Shown in pieces: positions 5,933 to 6,643 of a stretch of 6,643 bases of DNA (positions within the stretch are counted from its first letter, which is position 1; each line of letters starts with the position of its first letter). Source of the DNA: Competibacteraceae bacterium UBA3908 (lineage in GTDB: Bacteria; Pseudomonadota; Gammaproteobacteria; Competibacterales; Competibacteraceae). The stretch lies in contig DGFE01000235.1 in NCBI GenBank assembly GCA_002391525.1, positions 1 to 6,643 on the forward strand. Reading direction: 5' to 3'. The translations under genes were made by a program, and so were the position numbers. The notes beneath the pieces are model-generated. The model was not told the origin of the DNA. It saw only the letters and a program-made list of their open reading frames with translations, and did no database searches.

Positions 5933-6643
5933 TGCCTGAACTACCTGAAGTCGAAACCGCCCGGCGCGGCATCGCGCCGCATTTGACCGGCCAAACGGTG
6001 ATTCGGGTGGTGGTGCGGCAACCCCGATTGCGCTGGCCGGTGCCGGACGAACTGACGCTGTCGTTGCCGGGGCGGACGATTCGCCGGGTGGACCGGCGCG
6101 CCAAATATCTGCTGCTGCGCACCGATGCGGGCACCGCGATTCTGCACCTCGGCATGTCGGGCCGACTGCGCATTCTGCCCGCCGACACGCCGCCAGGGAA
6201 GCATGACCATGTCGATCTGGCGCTGGCCAGCGGGCAATGCCTGCGTTTTAACGATACCCGCCGTTTCGGTGCCGTGCTCTGGACCCCGGAGCCGCCGGAA
6301 CGGCATCCATTGCTCGAAGCGCTCGGACCGGAGCCGCTTGGCGCCGCATTCTCCGGCGCCCATCTGCACCAGCGGGCGCAAAGCCGCGCCGTGGCCGTCA
6401 AGACCTTCATCATGGATAACCGGGTGGTGGTGGGGGTGGGCAACATCTACGCCAACGAGTCGCTGTTCGCCGCCGGCATCCACCGGCTGCGACCGGCCGA
6501 CCGAGTCGCGCTGGCCGAGTACGAGCGGCTGGGGGGGGGGGGCCCGGGGGGCCCGGGCGCGGCCCGCCCGCCAGGCGGGCCGGGCCCCCGGCATGCTCCT
6601 TTTCACAACTTTCCACACCCACCGCACGGGGAGGGGGGGGCTC
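5932..6643 (+). CDS. mutM: Formamidopyrimidine-DNA glycosylase (Fpg), 3' end lost
   Basis: MutM removes 8-oxoguanine and formamidopyrimidines from oxidised DNA and nicks the abasic site. The start MPELPEVETARRG gives the catalytic Pro2 and Glu3 (counting Met as 1). The hairpin lysine is K58 (RRAKYLLL). HLGMSGRLRI (72-81) holds the void-filling Met75, and NDTRRFGAVLW (107-117) supplies R110 and F112. The H2TH part includes GVGNIYANESLFAAGIH (168-184). The reading matches the family up to YERL, residue 200 (base 6531). Beyond that it becomes Gly/Pro-rich and unlike any Fpg, so the end of the H2TH region and the C-terminal zinc finger (family length about 270) are not seen. The frame stays open to the window edge only by chance. 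mutM overlaps the DUF4340 stop, so it should share the exporter transcript. Confidence 0.95.
   Translation, partial: MPELPEVETARRGIAPHLTGQTVIRVVVRQPRLRWPVPDELTLSLPGRTIRRVDRRAKYLLLRTDAGTAILHLGMSGRLRILPADTPPGKHDHVDLALASGQCLRFNDTRRFGAVLWTPEPPERHPLLEALGPEPLGAAFSGAHLHQRAQSRAVAVKTFIMDNRVVVGVGNIYANESLFAAGIHRLRPADRVALAEYERLGGGGPGGPGAARPPGGPGPRHAPFHNFPHPPHGEGGA
6531..6643. other. Low-complexity contig-end sequence, probable artefact
   Basis: The stretch opens with 12 G in a row (6531-6542), followed by back-to-back CCCGGG motifs. A nine-base stem pairs CGGCCCGCC (6560-6568) with GGCGGGCCG (6574-6582). The segment ends with a GC-poorer piece and another G8 run. It interrupts the well-conserved mutM reading exactly at its first base. 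The pattern fits miscalled or chimeric read ends at an assembly edge. Confidence 0.75.

Noticed and set aside
6560..6582. Foldback stem as a mutM-terminal terminator
   Set aside because: It has no T tract, falls before the expected end of mutM and sits in probable artefact sequence.

Overview
The window looks like a piece of a GC-rich gammaproteobacterial chromosome, ending at what is probably a damaged contig end. It opens inside the 3' part of a 23S rRNA gene, followed by a 5S rRNA gene with a strong hairpin terminator. The ribosomal protein pair rpmB-rpmG (L28-L33, both in the zinc-free form) comes next. The placement in Gammaproteobacteria rests on the rRNA sequence, the rpmB-rpmG pair, a PsiE-family protein and a MutM-type glycosylase. 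A finer placement (for example a Chromatiales- or Competibacter-like lineage) is only a guess.

Layout. Positions 1-532 are 23S rRNA (3' end), 533-599 a short spacer, 600-718 the 5S rRNA and 733-761 the rRNA terminator. A sigma70-type promoter at 809-837 lies upstream of rpmB (884-1120) and rpmG (1132-1287), and this unit ends at a hairpin terminator (1322-1343). Positions 1344-1732 hold no gene I can support, although one minus-strand frame is nearly open and could be a decayed gene. A PsiE-like membrane protein is on the minus strand (1733-2215). From a 98-bp divergent intergenic region, a tight plus-strand cluster then runs to the end: ABC ATPase (2314-3252), ABC-2 type permease (3249-4004), GldG-like auxiliary protein (4008-5387), DUF4340-type protein (5390-5932) and mutM (5932 onward). 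The joints are overlaps (ATGA, TAATG) or gaps of two to three bases, so these five genes are very probably one operon.

How the genes work together. The ATPase, permease and GldG-like protein make up a GldA/GldF/GldG-like exporter module. In bacteria that do not glide its substrate is not established. The DUF4340 protein is a membrane-anchored partner that often accompanies such modules. MutM is a cytoplasmic 8-oxoguanine DNA glycosylase and is probably only a transcriptional passenger. In E. coli rpmB-rpmG are followed directly by mutM, so this window looks like that neighbourhood opened up by psiE and the exporter operon.

From about 6531 the sequence becomes homopolymeric and palindromic, and the MutM reading stops matching the family. 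I read this as a sequencing or assembly artefact at a contig end, not biology. I found no CRISPR array, intact mobile element or clearly new defence system; the exporter-mutM operon is the most interesting element.
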